From: Lachnoclostridium sp. An138
GTDB taxonomy: Bacteria > Bacillota > Clostridia > Lachnospirales > Lachnospiraceae
Direction: 5' to 3'
Length of the DNA stretch: 64,000 bases
Assembly (NCBI RefSeq): GCF_002160765.1
Contig: NZ_NFLF01000001.1
Span: 248,001-312,000 of the forward strand
In this document: piece after piece, positions 25,948 through 34,661 of the stretch
Position numbering within the stretch: position 1 is the stretch's first letter
How the letters are laid out: every line of letters starts with the position of its first letter
Position numbers and translations under genes: made by a program
Notes under the pieces: generated by a model
The model's database searches: none
Told to the model about the DNA's origin: nothing
Seen by the model: only the letters and a program-made list of their open reading frames with translations

Positions 25948-26433
25948 TCAGAAAGCAGCAACCCTTATCTCACTCAAAATATCTTCACTTCGAAATCCCC
26001 GGCGCATCAGAAACAGATAAAACTTTCTCAGTTCATCCTGACTGGCAGTCTCCGGATGAATCTGCTTTTTCTCCATCCAGCGCCGGATCTGCTCCCGCTC
26101 ATCCTGAGGCTCTGCCTCCTGCAGGGCCTCCTCCAGAATTTCCTTTGAAATTCCCTTCTTGTAAAGAAGCTCCTGTTCTACCTGCCGGCGGCTTTTAACC
26201 CTGCCGCGGCTGTTCAGATAATTCACCGTATACCGCATATCATCCAGATAATGATACTTCTTCACATAGGCTACTGCATCCTCCACAGCCTCCGGCTTAT
26301 AATTCTGTTCCAGCTTCGCGCGGAGCTCCTTTTCCGTTCTGTCGCTGCGCTCCAGAATATGAAGAGCCCGGTGCCTGGCCCGCTTGATGTCGCCTGATTT
26401 CTCAGCGTCTTTTCCTGGCTGTCTCTGTCTCAT
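25948..26433 (-). CDS. recX: Regulatory protein RecX
   Basis: A 161-residue modulator of RecA filaments. It is built of helical repeats; RARHRALHILERSDRTEKELRAKL at the start, then YVKKYHYLDDMRYTVNYLNSRG and the third repeat near KKGISKEILEEAL, match RecX. It follows recA by 13 bp on the same strand, the commonest RecX context, and should share the SOS promoter. Confidence 0.92.
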   Translation of the reverse strand: MRQRQPGKDAEKSGDIKRARHRALHILERSDRTEKELRAKLEQNYKPEAVEDAVAYVKKYHYLDDMRYTVNYLNSRGRVKSRRQVEQELLYKKGISKEILEEALQEAEPQDEREQIRRWMEKKQIHPETASQDELRKFYLFLMRRGFRSEDILSEIRVAAF

Positions 26434-26446
26434 CTGAAATCACCGC

Positions 26447-27526
26447 TTATTTGTCTGCAGGCTTTTCCGCAGGCTTCTCTTTTCCTTTCTCCGGACTTCC
26501 CTGTTCTCCGTTTTCCTTCTCCAGACCGGCGGAATCCAGACCGAAGCCTTCTCTTACCTTTTCTTCAATCTCCTGGCAGACTGCGGGGTTCTGCTTCAGA
26601 TATACCTTGGCATTCTCCCGTCCCTGTCCAATCTTCTCTCCATTGTAAGCATACCAGGCCCCGCTCTTGTTCACTACGCCCGTATTGGCCGCCAAATCCA
26701 GAATATCTCCTTCCCTGGAAATTCCTTCTCCGAACATGATATCAAATTCCGCTTCTTTAAAGGGCGGCGCAATCTTATTCTTCACAACCTTGATCCGGGT
26801 CCGGTTTCCCACAATCTCTCCACCCTGCTTCAGGGTCTCGATCCGGCGCACATCCATACGGATGGACGAATAGAACTTCAGGGCCCGGCCTCCTGTGGTC
26901 ACCTCCGGATTTCCGAACATGACGCCCACCTTCTCGCGAAGCTGGTTGATAAAGATTACCGTGCACTTGGACTTGCTGATGACTGCAGTCAGCTTTCTTA
27001 ATGCCTGGGACATCAGTCTCGCCTGAAGGCCCACATGGGCGTCTCCCATATCCCCCTCGATCTCTGCCTTCGGCACCAGAGCTGCCACAGAGTCTACGAT
27101 AATAATGTCCACAGCGCCTGAACGCACCATGGTCTCCGCAATCTCCAGAGCCTGCTCGCCGTTATCCGGCTGGGAGATATAAAGATTATCCACATCCACG
27201 CCGATATTTTTCGCGTAGACCGGGTCCAGCGCGTGCTCCGCGTCAATAAAGCCTGCGATTCCGCCCCGCTTCTGTACTTCGGCCACCATGTGAAGCGCTA
27301 CCGTCGTCTTACCGCTGGATTCCGGACCATATACCTCAATGATTCGTCCTTTTGGAATACCTCCCAGTCCCAGAGCCAGGTCCAGGCTCAGGCAGCCTGT
27401 AGGCGTCGTCTCTATCTGCATATTGGCTCCCTTGTCGCCAAGCTTCATGACGGAGCCCTTTCCAAACTGTTTTTCAATCTGCGCCAGCGCCGCTTCCAGC
27501 GCTTTCTGCTTCTCTTCCTTAACCAT
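26447..27526 (-). CDS. recA: Recombinase A
   Basis: ATP-dependent strand-exchange protein and coprotease for LexA. The 359-residue protein has Walker A GPESSGKT at about 67-74, the Walker B region [20 protein letters not shown], and the conserved loops around [10 protein letters not shown] and [17 protein letters not shown]-type segment (here [14 protein letters not shown]). The acidic/Lys-rich C-terminal tail ([16 protein letters not shown]) is longer than in many relatives. AAGGAG lies just before the ATG. Confidence 0.98.
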   Translation of the reverse strand: MVKEEKQKALEAALAQIEKQFGKGSVMKLGDKGANMQIETTPTGCLSLDLALGLGGIPKGRIIEVYGPESSGKTTVALHMVAEVQKRGGIAGFIDAEHALDPVYAKNIGVDVDNLYISQPDNGEQALEIAETMVRSGAVDIIIVDSVAALVPKAEIEGDMGDAHVGLQARLMSQALRKLTAVISKSKCTVIFINQLREKVGVMFGNPEVTTGGRALKFYSSIRMDVRRIETLKQGGEIVGNRTRIKVVKNKIAPPFKEAEFDIMFGEGISREGDILDLAANTGVVNKSGAWYAYNGEKIGQGRENAKVYLKQNPAVCQEIEEKVREGFGLDSAGLEKENGEQGSPEKGKEKPAEKPADK

Positions 27527-27559
27527 TTGCTTCTCCTTATCCTTCTCCCAGATTTATTT

Positions 27560-27573
27560 CGAATGTCTGTTCG
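27560..27573 (-). promoter_or_regulatory. SOS (LexA) box of recA
   Basis: CGAACAGACATTCG on the minus strand matches the Firmicutes LexA consensus CGAACrnryGTTyC with two differences. It lies 15 bp after the -10. Confidence 0.75.
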
Positions 27574-27586
27574 TTTTTCTGGGTCT

Positions 27587-27615
27587 ATCTTATTATATTT
27601 TCTCTCTGCTGTCAA
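27587..27615 (-). promoter_or_regulatory. Promoter of recA-recX
   Basis: On the minus strand a perfect TTGACA, 17 bp and TAAGAT, followed by the SOS box. Confidence 0.75.
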
Positions 27616-27672
27616 GCAGAAAACAGAAGTCTTCCACAGATGCTGCCTTCGCCGCCAGCTTCAGCCAGCCTT

Positions 27673-28149
27673 TCAGAGTCTCCGCGCCCTCTCCTTCATA
27701 ATTTTCTTCCGGAGCTCCTCCGGCACCGGGCCCAGCTCCTCCAGAAGCTCTATGATGCTTTCTGCTTTCCCTTCCACTCTGCCTTCTGCTTTCCCAGCCT
27801 GCCTCTCAAGTGCTTTTTCTTCCCGGCAGCAGTTCTGGAAAGTGTAGCAGTACCTCCCCAGCCCGAACAGATCGAAAGGCATAATGAGAATCATGTAAGT
27901 ATTATTGAGCTGGTTGAAATTTACACTGCCCGGTTCCAGAAGCGGCGAGTCAATCAGAGACTGGTAATATCTGCTGCGCTTCACCAGATCATTCCTGTAT
28001 TCCTTCTGCATCTCTGTGCTGTAGACTGAGAGCTCTTTATCCAGGGCATAGACATCCAGGCGGATGGAACGGAGCCAGGGGGCTGTCCTGAGCTCCTTCT
28101 CAGTCTGTGCCGGAGTCAGCAGCGTCAATTCTTTTAAGGTTTTATGCAA
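27673..28149 (-). pseudogene. Shortened PD-(D/E)XK transposase/Rpn-like nuclease remnant
   Basis: A 158-codon frame starts at a TTG seven bases after GAGGAGG. The segment RLDVYALDKELSVYSTEMQ keeps the PD-(D/E)XK active-site order, followed by RSRYYQSLIDSPLLEPG and IMPFDLFGLGRYCYTFQNCC, as in the Rpn/putative-transposase family. Family members are usually near 280-300 residues. Here the usual 40-odd N-terminal residues and about 90 central residues before the EGRVEGKAES repeat region appear missing, without frameshift. It may be a decayed or minimal copy. It is the only transposase-like coding trace in the window. Confidence 0.6.
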
Positions 28150-28468
28150 CTGTTTTCCTCCTCATTTTATAAAATATTCCGCAATGTTTCAACGCTCTCT
28201 TTCCGAAAATCGTATCTTCTGTATTTTCCGGCCGCCGCGGCTCGCAGCGCCGCCTCCTTCTGTGATTCCGGTATTTAGTGGAAATTCATATAAATCGGGA
28301 AATGCGGAGAGAATCTCTCCTCTTGAATCAGCAGATCCGGCTGATATATGCAGAATAGCATAAACTCCAGGACAAATCAATCATTTTTTCACAGAAAATT
28401 ACAGAAACTGCCGTCAGTCAAGCACCCCGCGGCAAGCAACAGGGCATCAAACCAGCAATCCTCCAAAG

Positions 28469-28570
28469 AGTGGGGTATTTGCACCCACAAGGCACTTACC
28501 CTCACGGTATTCGCCAAATGGACGCGCAGGCGCAAAGTTAAGAAAGCGGCCTGGGCCGCTTCCATTTGGC
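28469..28570. other. Compact structured intergenic segment
   Basis: In the 456-bp gap between the nuclease remnant and the next lipoprotein gene, GCCAAATGG (28513-28521) pairs perfectly with CCATTTGGC (28562-28570) around a nested AAGCGGC/GCCGCTT hairpin (about 28544-28561). Next to it GTGGGG-tatttgca-CCCAC forms a second hairpin (about 28471-28489). The minus-strand form of the latter looks like a tRNA T-arm but no cloverleaf fits. No gene is seen here. It may be a small structured RNA or a repeat. Confidence 0.45.
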
Positions 28571-28605
28571 TCATTGCCCGCAGGAGTAAAGCGAAAATAC
28601 TGCTT

Positions 28606-29238
28606 CTATTTTACCTCTGTTCCGCCCCATTCTACCACGGTGAACCCTTTTCTCGGCATGGACGACAGTATGGGTTCCGGCATTTCCACCGGTTTTTCCA
28701 ACGCCCGGTACGCCATAAAAACCCGGATGACACTGTCAGGCTCCGGCTCAATATGAAGCTTCGCCTGCTCTGTGTAGACACTGGTCTGAAAGGTAATCAG
28801 ATTCCAGGGATTTCCCTGCATTTTCGGAAGCCAGTATACGATAAACTCATTATACTCGGCAGGCGTAAGGCCAAGCTCAGACAGTTTTTCCTGAAGGAAG
28901 CCTGCCGTATCCTCTCCTTTTACCACAAACCCTGAATTCATATCATACCGGGCATCCCCCGTTCCTTCCCAGAACAGATAGGAATATTCCTGTCCGTCCC
29001 TCAAATTCTGAAGCGTGCCGTCCGGTCTTGCTATCACATGCCAGCCATCCTCATAGGCAGGATACGTGCAGGTCAGTTCTCCGTCATAGTCCAGCCAGAC
29101 GCTGACCTCCTCCGCTTTTTCCGGATACAGATAAATCACCGGCTTGGCTGCCACTGCTTCTTCTTCTCTGTTCCTGCAGCCTGCCGCCGCCAGCAGAACC
29201 GCCAGCATCAAAATCAGGGCCCCGTACTTCTTTTTCAT
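28606..29238 (-). CDS. Secreted lipoprotein of unknown function with KPVIYLYP motif
   Basis: A 210-residue protein with the lipoprotein signal LILMLAVLLAAAGC, lipid Cys near position 20. The mature part opens AKPVIYLYPEKAEEVSVWLDYDGELTCTYP, a recurrent motif in poorly described secreted proteins, then WHVIARPDGTLQNL and YLFWEG, and further on FIVYWLPKMQ. It looks like a beta-rich extracellular domain. The ATG ending at 29238 lies seven bases after GGAGG; a GTG six bases earlier is less likely. No partner gene is obvious; the M15 peptidase upstream on the same strand is 190 bp away. Confidence 0.7.
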   Translation of the reverse strand: MKKKYGALILMLAVLLAAAGCRNREEEAVAAKPVIYLYPEKAEEVSVWLDYDGELTCTYPAYEDGWHVIARPDGTLQNLRDGQEYSYLFWEGTGDARYDMNSGFVVKGEDTAGFLQEKLSELGLTPAEYNEFIVYWLPKMQGNPWNLITFQTSVYTEQAKLHIEPEPDSVIRVFMAYRALEKPVEMPEPILSSMPRKGFTVVEWGGTEVK

Positions 29239-29422
29239 GCCCACTCCTCCTTCGTCCGTCCTTCTCTACTTATCTTATCTCTTCTGCTCCTCTATAAGTA
29301 ATAACGAAGGAAACTCCGGATTTGCTGCAAAAAAACGGACTCTTTTGAAAAAAATTTCTCCCCGGCCGGCGATAGGCCGCAAGTATACCGCCGTCATCCC
29401 GCAGGCCTTAATCCCGCGTCGG

Positions 29423-30283
29423 TCAGGTGCCGCTCATCTGAAAATGCTGATAGTCCTTCAGGGTCCGCCAGTTTCCGCCCCAGGTGAAGCCCTGCTCCTC
29501 GAACAATTCCAGGCACAGTTCTCCCTCGCCGCCAATCTTATGGGGAAAGTCAGCCGAACGGTCCGCGTAAGGCTCACTGCCTTCCGGCGAGATATGTTCG
29601 ACGCCGTTTTCATAAGTTACATAAGGATTGTAAACAGGATTGATGTCTATGGCCATCCCATAGGCGTGGCGGGACAGGCGCGTGCTTCCCTCCACCACCC
29701 GGTAATTAAAGCAGGAGGTGTTGTTGTCCAGGCAGGAAGCGTCATCATCGCCGCCGTAATCATCGATGAGGCGCATCTTCTCTATCTGGTATCCGTTGTC
29801 ATACAGAGTACGGAAGATCTCAAGCAGTGTATCCGCGATCTGGACGTTGGCCACCATTTCGCCCACGTGGGGCTCACCGTCAAATCCCACATAAAGCATC
29901 CTCAGATACCTGAGATCCGCAAGGGCAATATTGTCATTTTCCACATAAGAGACTCCGTTCATCCGCCGGAAAACCTCCGCCGGTATCTCAGAGGCGTAAA
30001 ACAGGCTGTCTGTCTCCTCCTCTGACAGAACGTCCTTGATCCGCGTTCCGGAGCTGCAGGTGCGGTAACTTTCCAGCCGGGCGGCCCTTTCCTGTGCCTC
30101 CTGCTGCTTCCGTTCTTCCTGCTCTTCCCAGACCTGCCGGGACGCTTCTTCCGCTTTTTTACCAGCAGTCCCTTCCATCTCAAGAGCACCCCTGGATTCT
30201 TCTTTTCCGCCGCAGCTTCCGCATAACAGGCAAATGGCCATTCCTGCGGCAGAAATGACCATTTTTACACTCTTTTTCTTCAT
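29423..30283 (-). CDS. M15-family D-Ala-D-Ala carboxypeptidase-like lipoprotein
   Basis: A 286-residue secreted protein with signal VISAAGMAICLLCGSCGG, then a Glu/Gln-rich coiled stretch to about 75. The C-terminal domain carries SRHAYGMAIDINPVYNPY and WRTLKDYQHFQM, which give the zinc His-Asp-His set of M15C (Peptidase_M15_4) enzymes. These cut peptidoglycan peptide ends. The start is the ATG at 30283 with a weak site; an upstream TTG adds four residues. Which peptide bond it cuts is not shown. Confidence 0.8.
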   Translation of the reverse strand: MKKKSVKMVISAAGMAICLLCGSCGGKEESRGALEMEGTAGKKAEEASRQVWEEQEERKQQEAQERAARLESYRTCSSGTRIKDVLSEEETDSLFYASEIPAEVFRRMNGVSYVENDNIALADLRYLRMLYVGFDGEPHVGEMVANVQIADTLLEIFRTLYDNGYQIEKMRLIDDYGGDDDASCLDNNTSCFNYRVVEGSTRLSRHAYGMAIDINPVYNPYVTYENGVEHISPEGSEPYADRSADFPHKIGGEGELCLELFEEQGFTWGGNWRTLKDYQHFQMSGT

Positions 30284-30314
30284 AAAAACTCTCAAATAAT
30301 TCAGGCAGGGACCA

Positions 30315-31400
30315 TTATTTAGCTGCGATATAGCCCTGGGCCTTCAGAAGCTCCGCACAAAGCACTGCTCCTCCGGCCGCTCCCCGGACTGTATTATGGG
30401 AAAGTCCCACAAACTTCCAGTCGTACACATGGTCCTCACGGAGCCGTCCGATGGAAACGCCCATTCCATTCTCGTAATCCACATCCAGCTTCACCTGGGG
30501 ACGATTATCTTCCTCCAGATACTGGATAAACTGTCTGGGCGCGCTGGGAAGCTCAAGCTCCTGGGGCGCTCCCTTAAAGGAACGAAGCTTTTCAATGAGC
30601 TGTTCCTTCGTGGCTTTTTTACGGAATTTTACGAAAACTGCCGCCGTATGGCCATTCAGCACAGGCACACGGATGCACTGGCAGGTGATCACCGGTTCTG
30701 CTGCAAGCTTAATCTCGCCGTCCTCACAGGTTCCCAGAACACGCAGAGGCTCTTTCTCGCTCTTCTCTTCCTCTCCGCCGATATAGGGAATGATATTCTC
30801 TACCATTTCAGGCCAGTCCTTAAAAGTCTTACCCGCGCCGGAGATGGCCTGATAGGTGGTAGCCACTACTTCATAAGGCTCAAACTCCTTCCAGGCTGCC
30901 AGAGCCGGCGTATAGGACTGAATAGAACAGTTGGGCTTTACTGCGATAAATCCTCTCTTTGTGCCGAGACGCTCTCTCTGCTTCTCGATAATCTTCGCGT
31001 GATCCGCGTTGATCTCCGGGATCATCATTGGAACATCCGGCGTCCAGCGGTGCGCGCTGTTATTGGATACCACCGGAGTCTCTGTCTTCGCATAAGCCTC
31101 TTCGATGGCTCGGATCTCCTCCTTTGTCATATCCACGGCGCTAAACACAAAATCCACGCCTGCTGCCACCTTTTCAACCTCGTTCACATTCATGACTACG
31201 ATTTTTTTCACTGCTTCCGGCATGGGCGTATCCATCTTCCAGCGGCCGCCCACCGCCTCCTCATAGGTCTTTCCCGCGCTTCTTGCGCTGGCCGCAATGG
31301 TCACTACCTCAAACCAGGGATGGTTCTCCAGAAGGGAGATAAACCTCTGTCCTACCATTCCGGTTCCGCCTAAAATTCCTACTCTCAGCTTCTTGCTCAT
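30315..31400 (-). CDS. asd: Aspartate-semialdehyde dehydrogenase
   Basis: Reduces aspartyl phosphate to aspartate semialdehyde for Lys, Met, Thr and diaminopimelate synthesis. The 361-residue protein opens KLRVGILGGTGMVGQRF. The catalytic Cys is in KPNCSIQS, the form found in the archaeal/fungal-type subgroup, where the commoner bacterial type has PNCST. The HTRGHAAG-like substrate segment here reads SHNTVRGAAGGAVLCAELL. The ATG at 31400 has GGAG 11 bases upstream; a GTG at 31412 is too close to that site. Confidence 0.93.
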   Translation of the reverse strand: MSKKLRVGILGGTGMVGQRFISLLENHPWFEVVTIAASARSAGKTYEEAVGGRWKMDTPMPEAVKKIVVMNVNEVEKVAAGVDFVFSAVDMTKEEIRAIEEAYAKTETPVVSNNSAHRWTPDVPMMIPEINADHAKIIEKQRERLGTKRGFIAVKPNCSIQSYTPALAAWKEFEPYEVVATTYQAISGAGKTFKDWPEMVENIIPYIGGEEEKSEKEPLRVLGTCEDGEIKLAAEPVITCQCIRVPVLNGHTAAVFVKFRKKATKEQLIEKLRSFKGAPQELELPSAPRQFIQYLEEDNRPQVKLDVDYENGMGVSIGRLREDHVYDWKFVGLSHNTVRGAAGGAVLCAELLKAQGYIAAK

Positions 31401-31461
31401 TTTCTCATACACTCCTCTGTCTATGTCTTTGTGACGCGTACATATGTCTTTTTCTTAAAGT

Positions 31462-31490
31462 ATACTACCGCAGTTTTGGAAAAATTGCAA
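31462..31490 (-). promoter_or_regulatory. Candidate promoter of asd
   Basis: On the minus strand TTGCAA, 17 bp and TAGTAT; both boxes match four of six consensus bases. Confidence 0.4.
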
Positions 31491-31519
31491 GTATTTTTTC
31501 TTTTCTGCAGCTCTGCCTT

Positions 31520-32917
31520 TTACTTCTCTTCCAGAACCGGGTGCTCTTCCATCCATTTCTCATTCAGAGCAATCACCTGCTCCATGGCCGCCTTTCCGGG
31601 GGCGCCCAGGGTCAAACGCTTGTTCACGCAGGTCTCCATGCTGACCGCCTCATAAATATCATTTTCAAAAACAGGACTGATAGTTTTCAGCTCTTCCAGG
31701 GACAGCTCCTCGATGGCTTTGTTCTGTTCGATACAGTAAAGGACCAGACGGCCGATGATTCCATGGGCATCCCGGAAGGGAACTCCGTGATTCACCAGAT
31801 AATCCGCCGCGTCTGTGGCATTGGTAAAGCCCTTCTTGGCGCTCTCTTCCATGACTGCTTTGTTGAACTTCATGGTATCCAGCATCCCGGTAAAGAGAGC
31901 CAGGCAGCCTTTTACCGTATCAAAGGCGTCAAAGGTCAGCTCCTTGTCCTCCTGCATATCCTTATTATATGCCAGCGGCAGCCCTTTCATGGTCGTAAGC
32001 AGAGACATTAAAGCTCCGTAGACACGGCCTGTCTTGCCCCGCACCAGCTCAGCGATATCCGGATTTTTCTTCTGGGGCATGATGCTGCTTCCCGTGCTGT
32101 AGGCGTCATCGATTTCCACAAAACGGTATTCATTGGTGTTCCAGATGATGATTTCCTCAGAAAAACGGCTCAGATGCATCATAATCGTGGAAAGGGCTGA
32201 CAGAAGCTCAATCAAGTAATCCCGGTCCGACACAGAATCCATGCTGTTCAGTGTCGGTCCCGCAAAGCCCAGAAGCTCCGCCGTGTATTCCCGATCCAGA
32301 GGATACGTGGTTCCCGCGAGAGCGCCCGAGCCAAGGGGACAGTAGTTCATTCTCTCATAGATATCATGGAGACGGCTCCGATCCCGCTTGAACATCTCAA
32401 AATAAGCGCCCAGATGATGGGCCAGCGTGATGGGCTGGGCCTTCTGAAGATGGGTGAAGCCCGGCATGAAAGTCTCCGTATTGTCTTTCATCAGGCGCAG
32501 AAGAACTGCCAGCAGATCCCCCACCAGGCCGTCGATGGCTGTAATCTCGTCTCTTGTGTAAAGCTTCATGTCCAAAGCCACCTGATCGTTTCGGCTGCGG
32601 CCTGTGTGAAGCTTCTTTCCCGGATCGCCTATCCGGTCGATGAGCACAGCCTCCACAAAGCTGTGGATATCCTCGTATTCATCGGTAATCTTAAGCTTTC
32701 CGCTCTCCACATCCGCAAGAATTCCTTCGATTCCGGCAAGGATGGCATCTCTCTCCTCCTCTGTCAGAATTCCCTGCTTTGCCAGCATTTTCACATGGGC
32801 CATGCTTCCCCTCATGTCCTGCTTGTAAAATTTTTTATCAAATGAAATTGAAGCGTTGAAATTGTATACGAGCTTGTCCGTCTCCTTGGTGAAACGGCCT
32901 CCCCAGAGCTGTGCCAT
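31520..32917 (-). CDS. argH: Argininosuccinate lyase
   Basis: Splits argininosuccinate into arginine and fumarate. The 465-residue protein begins [23 protein letters not shown]. The superfamily signature [12 protein letters not shown], with the catalytic Ser, is intact, and [12 protein letters not shown] contributes substrate contacts. argG is not beside it, so argH is separated from its usual partner. A 90-base leader with a small palindrome precedes it. Confidence 0.96.
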   Translation of the reverse strand: MAQLWGGRFTKETDKLVYNFNASISFDKKFYKQDMRGSMAHVKMLAKQGILTEEERDAILAGIEGILADVESGKLKITDEYEDIHSFVEAVLIDRIGDPGKKLHTGRSRNDQVALDMKLYTRDEITAIDGLVGDLLAVLLRLMKDNTETFMPGFTHLQKAQPITLAHHLGAYFEMFKRDRSRLHDIYERMNYCPLGSGALAGTTYPLDREYTAELLGFAGPTLNSMDSVSDRDYLIELLSALSTIMMHLSRFSEEIIIWNTNEYRFVEIDDAYSTGSSIMPQKKNPDIAELVRGKTGRVYGALMSLLTTMKGLPLAYNKDMQEDKELTFDAFDTVKGCLALFTGMLDTMKFNKAVMEESAKKGFTNATDAADYLVNHGVPFRDAHGIIGRLVLYCIEQNKAIEELSLEELKTISPVFENDIYEAVSMETCVNKRLTLGAPGKAAMEQVIALNEKWMEEHPVLEEK

Positions 32918-32933
32918 ATGTATTTTCCTCTCT

Positions 32934-32946
32934 TATCACTGTGATA
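32934..32946. promoter_or_regulatory. Palindrome in the argH leader
   Basis: TATCAC-T-GTGATA is a perfect 13-bp palindrome just before the argH ribosome site. It is not an ArgR box (no ATTCA/TGAAT arms). A repressor site is possible. Confidence 0.3.
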
Positions 32947-33013
32947 TTCCCTCGGCCGACAGGACTGGCTGAACATACGCTCCGCTGCCGCCGCTGGTGT
33001 CTGACTGGTTTTC

Positions 33014-33042
33014 ATAGTAGCACAGTTGGAAAAGGGATTCAA
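33014..33042 (-). promoter_or_regulatory. Candidate promoter of argH
   Basis: On the minus strand TTGAAT, 17 bp and TACTAT, about 95 bp before the argH start. Confidence 0.5.
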
Positions 33043-33063
33043 GGATTTCTGAGCAGAAAAAGA

Positions 33064-33091
33064 CCGGGATTAACATCCGTGTTAATCCCGG
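33064..33091 (-). terminator. Terminator overlapping the queH stop codon
   Basis: CCGGGATTAACA and TGTTAATCCCGG form a perfect 12-bp stem with a four-base loop, followed by TCTTTTT on the minus strand. The queH TAA at 33082-33084 lies within the 5' arm. Confidence 0.85.
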
Positions 33092-33720
33092 CCCCTTTCC
33101 TGCTCTTTCCGCTCCCGCAGGGAAAACACACAGCCGCAGTAGTCCTGCCGGTACAGTCCGTACTCCGCTGACAGTTCCGTAGAACGCTTATAGCCGTTCC
33201 GTTTCTTAAAATCACTGAACAGGTAGGGCACTTTATATTCCTCCGCCAGATACGCGCCTATCTCATTCAGCTTTTCCGCATTTTTCAGCGGACTGATAGA
33301 AAGAGTCGTAGTAAAATAGTCAAAATTCCCTGCCCGTGCCATCTGCGCTGTCTCCTCCAGCCGCAGGCGGTAGCAGCGAAAGCACCGTTCTCCGCCTTCC
33401 GGCACCCGCTCCAGCCCTTTGGCCATCTCATAAAAGCGTTCCGGTTCGTAAGGACCTTCCAGAAAAGACACGGAATTCTTCATGGGAAGTTCCCGAATCA
33501 GTTTTTTCTGTTCTTCCACCCGTTTTCCAAACTCCTCCGGGGGATAGATATTGGGATTATAATAGAATACCGTAATGGAAAAATAATCCGACAGATACTC
33601 CAGCACATAGCTGCTGCAGGGAGCGCAGCAGCTGTGCAGCAGCAGCCGGGGCGTACGCCCGGACGCCAAAACACGCTCAAGTTCCTTCTCCAGTTCTTTC
33701 TGATAATTTATCTTGTTCAT
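33082..33720 (-). CDS. queH: Epoxyqueuosine reductase QueH
   Basis: Reduces epoxyqueuosine in tRNA to queuosine, the last step of Q synthesis; QueH is the non-B12 alternative to QueG. The 212-residue protein has the family CC pair in LLHSCCAPCSS (Cys31, Cys32, with Cys35) and later ERCFRCYRLRLEETA and DYCGCVFS. Those Cys hold an Fe-S cluster and nearby iron. vanY is three bases upstream on the same strand, so the two are co-transcribed though unrelated in role. Confidence 0.9.
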   Translation of the reverse strand: MNKINYQKELEKELERVLASGRTPRLLLHSCCAPCSSYVLEYLSDYFSITVFYYNPNIYPPEEFGKRVEEQKKLIRELPMKNSVSFLEGPYEPERFYEMAKGLERVPEGGERCFRCYRLRLEETAQMARAGNFDYFTTTLSISPLKNAEKLNEIGAYLAEEYKVPYLFSDFKKRNGYKRSTELSAEYGLYRQDYCGCVFSLRERKEQERGRD

Positions 33721-33723
33721 TCC

Positions 33724-34596
33724 TTATGCCTCTCCCAGATATTCTTCCAGACAGATTCCCTGCTCCATGATTTCCCGGGCAGCTTCCCGCCCCACATAGC
33801 GGTAATGCCAAGGCTCATAAATGATGCCGGTCTCTTCCGTCTTGTCTGTGGGATACCGCAGAATAAAGCCGTATTTCCAGCAGTTTTCCATCAGCCACTG
33901 CTGTTCGGCTGTCTGTTCCTGCTTCTCATCCAGCATCTGATAATCTTTGGCCACGATATCCACAGCCAGCCCCAGATTATGCTCGCTGGTCCCCGGATAT
34001 GCCACTACGGTTCCCGCTTCCTTAAGAGCCGTCCTGCTGCTCATGCCTTCTGCCTGTAGACGGCGCACCTTATCTTCATAGAGGTCTCTCTGCTTTTCAA
34101 TGGTACGATAAGCCGAACAAACCCAAAAGTCAAGTCCTTCTTTTCTTCCATCAGCCAGCATTTCCTGCAGATACTTCACTGCCCGGGCATCAAAATAATA
34201 ATTATTTTCGATTTCAGCAAGCTCCGGCTCATACCCTTCCTCCATAGGATGAGACGCGTTCACCAGTGTGAGCTTCCAGTCTGAGCTTTTTTCCGTCTCC
34301 CGTGACAGAGAAGCGCCGTCTGAAACCGTGCCGCTTTTTCCGTCTGCCGCCAGACCAGTCTCTTCTGCGGTCTCCTGCGCTGATGACGGAATCATTTTTC
34401 CCGCCTGAACCAGCAGTCCCGTCTCTTTCGCAAATACAGCTTTTCCAAACAGGACGCCCAGAAGAAATGTGAACAGGCAGAAGCCGAATATTTTCCTGTG
34501 GAGTGCTTTCTGCTGTCTCCGGCGCCGCTGCCCCTGTCTGCTTCTCTGGCCGCCTTTCGCCCTGCTTCCCCATTCTTCCATTCTCTGTTCTTTCAT
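33724..34596 (-). CDS. VanY-type D-alanyl-D-alanine carboxypeptidase
   Basis: A 290-residue membrane-anchored M15B peptidase. A basic N-terminus leads to one membrane helix (FGFCLFTFLLGVLFGKAVF, about 37-55), then a low-complexity linker, then the zinc domain with SAYRTIEKQRDLY, GTSEHNLGLAVDIV and YEPWHYRYVG. These give the His-Asp-His ligands and catalytic Glu of VanY/DdcY enzymes, which trim the terminal D-Ala of peptidoglycan stems. The neighbouring HK/RR system is a possible regulator, but a van resistance cluster is not present. Confidence 0.88.
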   Translation of the reverse strand: MKEQRMEEWGSRAKGGQRSRQGQRRRRQQKALHRKIFGFCLFTFLLGVLFGKAVFAKETGLLVQAGKMIPSSAQETAEETGLAADGKSGTVSDGASLSRETEKSSDWKLTLVNASHPMEEGYEPELAEIENNYYFDARAVKYLQEMLADGRKEGLDFWVCSAYRTIEKQRDLYEDKVRRLQAEGMSSRTALKEAGTVVAYPGTSEHNLGLAVDIVAKDYQMLDEKQEQTAEQQWLMENCWKYGFILRYPTDKTEETGIIYEPWHYRYVGREAAREIMEQGICLEEYLGEA

Positions 34597-34661
34597 GTTC
34601 CTCTCACCTCTTGAGGAACAGTCTAACGGGAAACTGCATCAGAAATGTATCATGCTCTGTC

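Noticed and set aside
28389-28574. A 61-codon frame on the minus strand and a T-arm-like sequence suggesting a tRNA
   Set aside because: No ribosome site, composition unlike neighbours, and the frame crosses perfect hairpins. No acceptor, D- or anticodon arm can be folded with the T-arm-like piece.
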